Shown: piece by piece, positions 30,232 through 31,909 of the stretch
How the letters are laid out: every line of letters begins with the position of its first letter
How positions within the stretch are numbered: the stretch's first letter is position 1
Virus record (IMG/VR): IMGVR_UViG_3300030106_003099
Span: 1-31,909 of that record
From: a virus
Reading direction: 5' to 3' (one strand)
Length of the DNA: 31,909 nt
Made by a program: the position numbers and the translations under genes
The notes under the pieces: generated by a model
What the model was told of the DNA's origin: nothing
The model's database searches: none
The model's input: the letters and a program-made list of their open reading frames with translations, nothing else

Positions 30232-30394
30232 CGTCATCTCCTTCTATATCGTATATATCTCCAATATCATATGTAATACCCGTATCAGGGTCATACATGA
30301 TTGGTACCGTAACATGCCGTTCTCCATTATGGCCATGATACTCATACCTAATCTTAAGTGATTGTTGAAGCGTATTATTTATTACTGTTTTCAT
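30191..30394 (-). CDS. Small beta-rich protein, unknown
   Basis: 67 residues: a LKIRYEYHGHNGERHVTVPI strand pair, then an acidic GITYDIGDIYDIEGDDD turn and a VQYTERVKV strand. Its ATG overlaps the stop of the HNH gene (ATGA), so it is probably translated by reinitiation; no independent ribosome site is obvious. Its 3' end overlaps the start of the next gene by 41-47 bases. It may be a single small fold that partners another phage protein. Confidence 0.62.
   Translation of the reverse strand: MKTVINNTLQQSLKIRYEYHGHNGERHVTVPIMYDPDTGITYDIGDIYDIEGDDDVQYTERVKVQNQ
30214..30229. promoter_or_regulatory. Perfect 16-base palindrome at a start codon
   Basis: GTTCAGTATACTGAAC is its own reverse complement. 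It begins two bases into the ATG at 30231-30229 of the 30004-30231 gene, inside the end of the preceding gene. A dimeric repressor operator, or an RNA hairpin (GTTCAG stem, TATA loop) that hides the start region, would fit. The flanking bases (C at 30213, A at 30230) do not extend it. Confidence 0.5.
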
Positions 30395-30915
30395 TTTCTA
30401 CACCTATAACGACTAACACCATCTATAAGTTCCAAATTAGTTTCATATTCTTTTATCATTGTTTGTATTGTCCTGTAATAGTCATAGTCTTTATATGTTT
30501 TTATCTTATGACAGTTCCGACAACGAACTTCACACTTTTCAATTTCTCTTTTAATAGTGCTCCACTTATACCCATTCCTAACCATGTAGGAAACACCCTC
30601 CGTTCTATGAAACCTCTTCTTAACTCCTCTAACGTGATCAAACTCCAAAACCCGATGATCTCTTGACCCACAATCAACACATCCCTTAGCAAAATAAAGA
30701 TATAAAACTTTTTCATAATTTTCATTTCTCAGTTTTTCCTTTCTTTCTTTTACCTGTTTAAGTCTTGTCTTTTTGTTTTTAGCATACCATTGTTTGTTGT
30801 GATACAGCCTCTGGCATTTTTTGCATTTGTACTGTCTGCCATCTGGCTTTTTCCTGTTGATGTAAAACTCTTTTTTGGGTTTTTCTTTTTTGCAACTAGC
30901 ACATCTCTTTAGCAT
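30391..30915 (-). CDS. HNH endonuclease with N-terminal zinc finger
   Basis: 174 residues. Cys5/Cys8 (CASC) and Cys31/Cys34 (CKKC) form an N-terminal zinc-binding module, followed by a very basic helix (residues 42-66). The HNH core runs from Cys79/Cys82 (CVDC) through LEFDHVRG (Asp93, His94) to CRNCHK (Cys132, Asn134, Cys135, His136), the metal and catalytic set of HNH enzymes. It would nick or cleave DNA. It may be a free-standing homing-type endonuclease or a phage packaging/host-DNA nuclease. Unlike most neighbours it has a 51-base gap upstream, AT-rich with a TATATT box, so it might have its own promoter. The stop overlaps the next ATG. Confidence 0.88.
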   Translation of the reverse strand: MLKRCASCKKEKPKKEFYINRKKPDGRQYKCKKCQRLYHNKQWYAKNKKTRLKQVKERKEKLRNENYEKVLYLYFAKGCVDCGSRDHRVLEFDHVRGVKKRFHRTEGVSYMVRNGYKWSTIKREIEKCEVRCRNCHKIKTYKDYDYYRTIQTMIKEYETNLELIDGVSRYRCRK

Positions 30916-30966
30916 AACAACTACTTCTTAAGTTATTGATTGTTAAGTAAATATACCACTAAAATC

Positions 30967-31155
30967 TTAATTCTTCTTTCTCCTAAATATTTCTTTGGGA
31001 CTTTCCTCCCACCACCAACCGTTGCCATGCTCCCTAAAGAGTTCTCCCCTATCCTTTAAATACTTTTTATCCTCTAGTACATCTCCATAACCATATGGCC
31101 AATTTGTCAGTGGCGATGAGAATGGAAACTTGTATTTTTTATTTTTTATTTTCAT
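30967..31155 (-). CDS. Small aromatic-rich basic protein
   Basis: 62 residues: a basic start (MKIKNKKYKFPFSS), a Trp/Tyr/Gly-rich middle (NWPYGYGDVLED, then GNGWWWEES) and a basic end. Three consecutive Trp are unusual. It starts by overlap with the preceding stop (TAATG), with GGGGG about 8 bases upstream. Function unknown. Confidence 0.6.
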   Translation of the reverse strand: MKIKNKKYKFPFSSPLTNWPYGYGDVLEDKKYLKDRGELFREHGNGWWWEESPKEIFRRKKN

Positions 31156-31328
31156 TACTTACCCCCTTCTCTCTCATTTGTTTCATCAGGATCTATATCA
31201 ATCTCTAAATATTTTTCATCATCCATAACAAAATTAATCGCATCTTCTTTCAGGATGGACTTAGCCTCCTCAACTGACTCAGCTTCTACAAATCCACTTG
31301 CTGTTATTGTCCAATAATATTCTTTCAC
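31155..31328 (-). CDS. Small acidic protein of 57 residues
   Basis: Frame from GTG 31328 to TAA at 31155-31157. GTG is supported by AGGAG seven bases upstream. A strand YYWTITASGFVEA is followed by ESVEEAKSILKED (helix), then an acidic end. The F-V-E-A-E-S-V-E-E-A layout is common in small phage ferredoxin-like or DpnD-like modules. It overlaps the start of the following gene (TAATG). No function is known. Confidence 0.68.
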   Translation of the reverse strand: MKEYYWTITASGFVEAESVEEAKSILKEDAINFVMDDEKYLEIDIDPDETNEREGGK

Positions 31329-31348
31329 TACACATCTCCTTTTTTATA

Positions 31349-31368
31349 GGGGTGGGTTCCCCCACCCC
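31349..31368 (-). terminator. Strong GC hairpin between two minus-strand genes
   Basis: GGGGTGGG (31349-31356) and CCCACCCC (31361-31368) pair perfectly around a four-base loop. In the minus direction it lies ten bases after the stop of the 31379-31675 gene and just before the ribosome site of the next one. The bases that follow (TATAAAAAAGG) are A-rich, not U-rich, so it may be a processing or attenuation hairpin rather than a full terminator. Confidence 0.4.
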
Positions 31369-31378
31369 GTTGTTTATG

Positions 31379-31675
31379 TTACGATTTGTATTTTTTAACA
31401 TACCTTAAATGATTTTTTAACTCTGCGTATTCTTTCTTAACATCTTCATATGTTCTTTTAGCATCCATCAAAGTATACTTACTTACATTGGCCCTCAACT
31501 TAAGAAAGTCGAATGTCTCCTTTGCATCCTCAACAATCTCATCTTGATCGAATACATACAATTCCCACTCTAAGTCTTCAATGTAGTTTGCTACTGAGTC
31601 GTATCTAAGATTGTAAAACTGACCATCATGTAAGCTGGGTGCCTTATTTAATATGTTTTTTAGTTGTTTGTCCAT
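31379..31675 (-). CDS. Acidic coiled-coil protein
   Basis: 98 residues from ATG 31675, preferred over the ATG eight codons upstream (31699) because AAAAAGGA lies seven bases before it and none precedes the other. Helical: LKNILNKAPSLHDGQFYNL, then YIEDLEWELYVFDQDEIVED and a C-terminal KKEYAELKNHLRYVKKYKS. It is a soluble acidic protein with a basic tail. The hairpin at 31349-31368 follows. Function unknown. Confidence 0.62.
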   Translation of the reverse strand: MDKQLKNILNKAPSLHDGQFYNLRYDSVANYIEDLEWELYVFDQDEIVEDAKETFDFLKLRANVSKYTLMDAKRTYEDVKKEYAELKNHLRYVKKYKS

Positions 31676-31751
31676 TGTTATTCCTTTTTGTTTTGGCATT
31701 TTTATTTGTGCCGTTTACTCTTATACGCACCAAGTTTCAAAAAGTTCCAAA

Positions 31752-31909
31752 TTATTTTTCTCCTCTATTGCATTTATTACACGATTTAATCTCTTTACCA
31801 AACTTAGGAAAGTTATCATAATAGATTGTTTTCTTCTCTTTGTGATTACCAGTTAATCTAGTTCTCTCCCAACATCTATTACATTTAGGACAAACCTTAA
31901 TTGTTTTAT
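31752..31909 (-). CDS. Zinc-finger protein, C-terminal fragment
   Basis: The last 51 residues of a gene that begins beyond the window. Cys6/Cys9 (CPKC), Cys12 and Cys43/Cys46 (CNKC) make a zinc-binding arrangement with a Lys/Arg/Asn-rich spacer (TRLTGNHKEKKTIYY) and a KSCNKCNRGEK end. It resembles small phage zinc-ribbon or HNH-accessory proteins. The 76 bases to the next start hold no gene. The missing N-terminus prevents further naming. Confidence 0.6.
   Translation of the reverse strand, partial: KTIKVCPKCNRCWERTRLTGNHKEKKTIYYDNFPKFGKEIKSCNKCNRGEK

Noticed and set aside
1-31909. tRNA genes, integrase, transposase or insertion sequence
   Set aside because: No cloverleaf-like sequence with a TTCGA arm, no catalytic integrase or transposase motifs and no flanking inverted repeats were found by eye.

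Overview
The window is most of the structural (late) half and part of the early half of a tailed-phage genome, AT-rich and densely packed. The evidence is a portal, a probable scaffold, a capsid-like protein, neck proteins, an S74-type tail fibre, a probable tail-tube protein and very large internal virion proteins in T7/podovirus-like order. The low GC, the Gly-Gly-Met-Val-rich virion protein and the small Lys-rich proteins recall uncultured marine podoviruses (pelagiphage-like metagenomic phages). That host assignment is inference from memory of such genomes, not a search result. I see no integrase, repressor gene, tRNA, insertion sequence or CRISPR array. Terminase and DNA polymerase are not in the window.

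Plus strand, 1-25632: end of an M15 peptidase; a Gly/Met-rich virion-type protein; portal, scaffold and capsid (1469-5724); a capsid-associated candidate (5733-6236); a hairpin; a tight block of four very basic small genes including a zinc ribbon and a DUF5872-like protein (6323-7371); neck/connector and helical-repeat proteins (7373-9729); a regulatory-looking gap (9730-9859); a tail fibre with an S74 chaperone/protease domain (10206-11909) followed by small accessory genes, one with a HeH domain; a cassette of short membrane proteins resembling spanin, holin and XhlA-like lysis proteins (13169-14275); a probable tail protein interrupted by two consecutive in-frame amber codons (14451-17708); and four further virion proteins ending with a 1340-residue putative ejection protein.

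Minus strand, 31909-25622: an early/middle operon-like run of about 19 mostly small genes, many coupled by 1-8 base overlaps. Recognisable members are an HNH endonuclease, a Cas4/RecB-like iron-sulfur nuclease, a second PD-(D/E)XK-like nuclease, a resolvase-like protein whose catalytic Glu appears to be replaced by Gly, and small zinc-ribbon proteins. Together these suggest DNA processing or recombination. The two arms converge and overlap by 11 bases at 25622-25632 with no visible terminator between them.

Most interesting points: the tandem TAG TAG junction in a tail gene; the block of DNA-binding-like basic proteins between head and neck genes; the three-nuclease early module; a perfect 16-base palindrome at a start codon; and a nested inverted repeat in front of the iron-sulfur nuclease gene.
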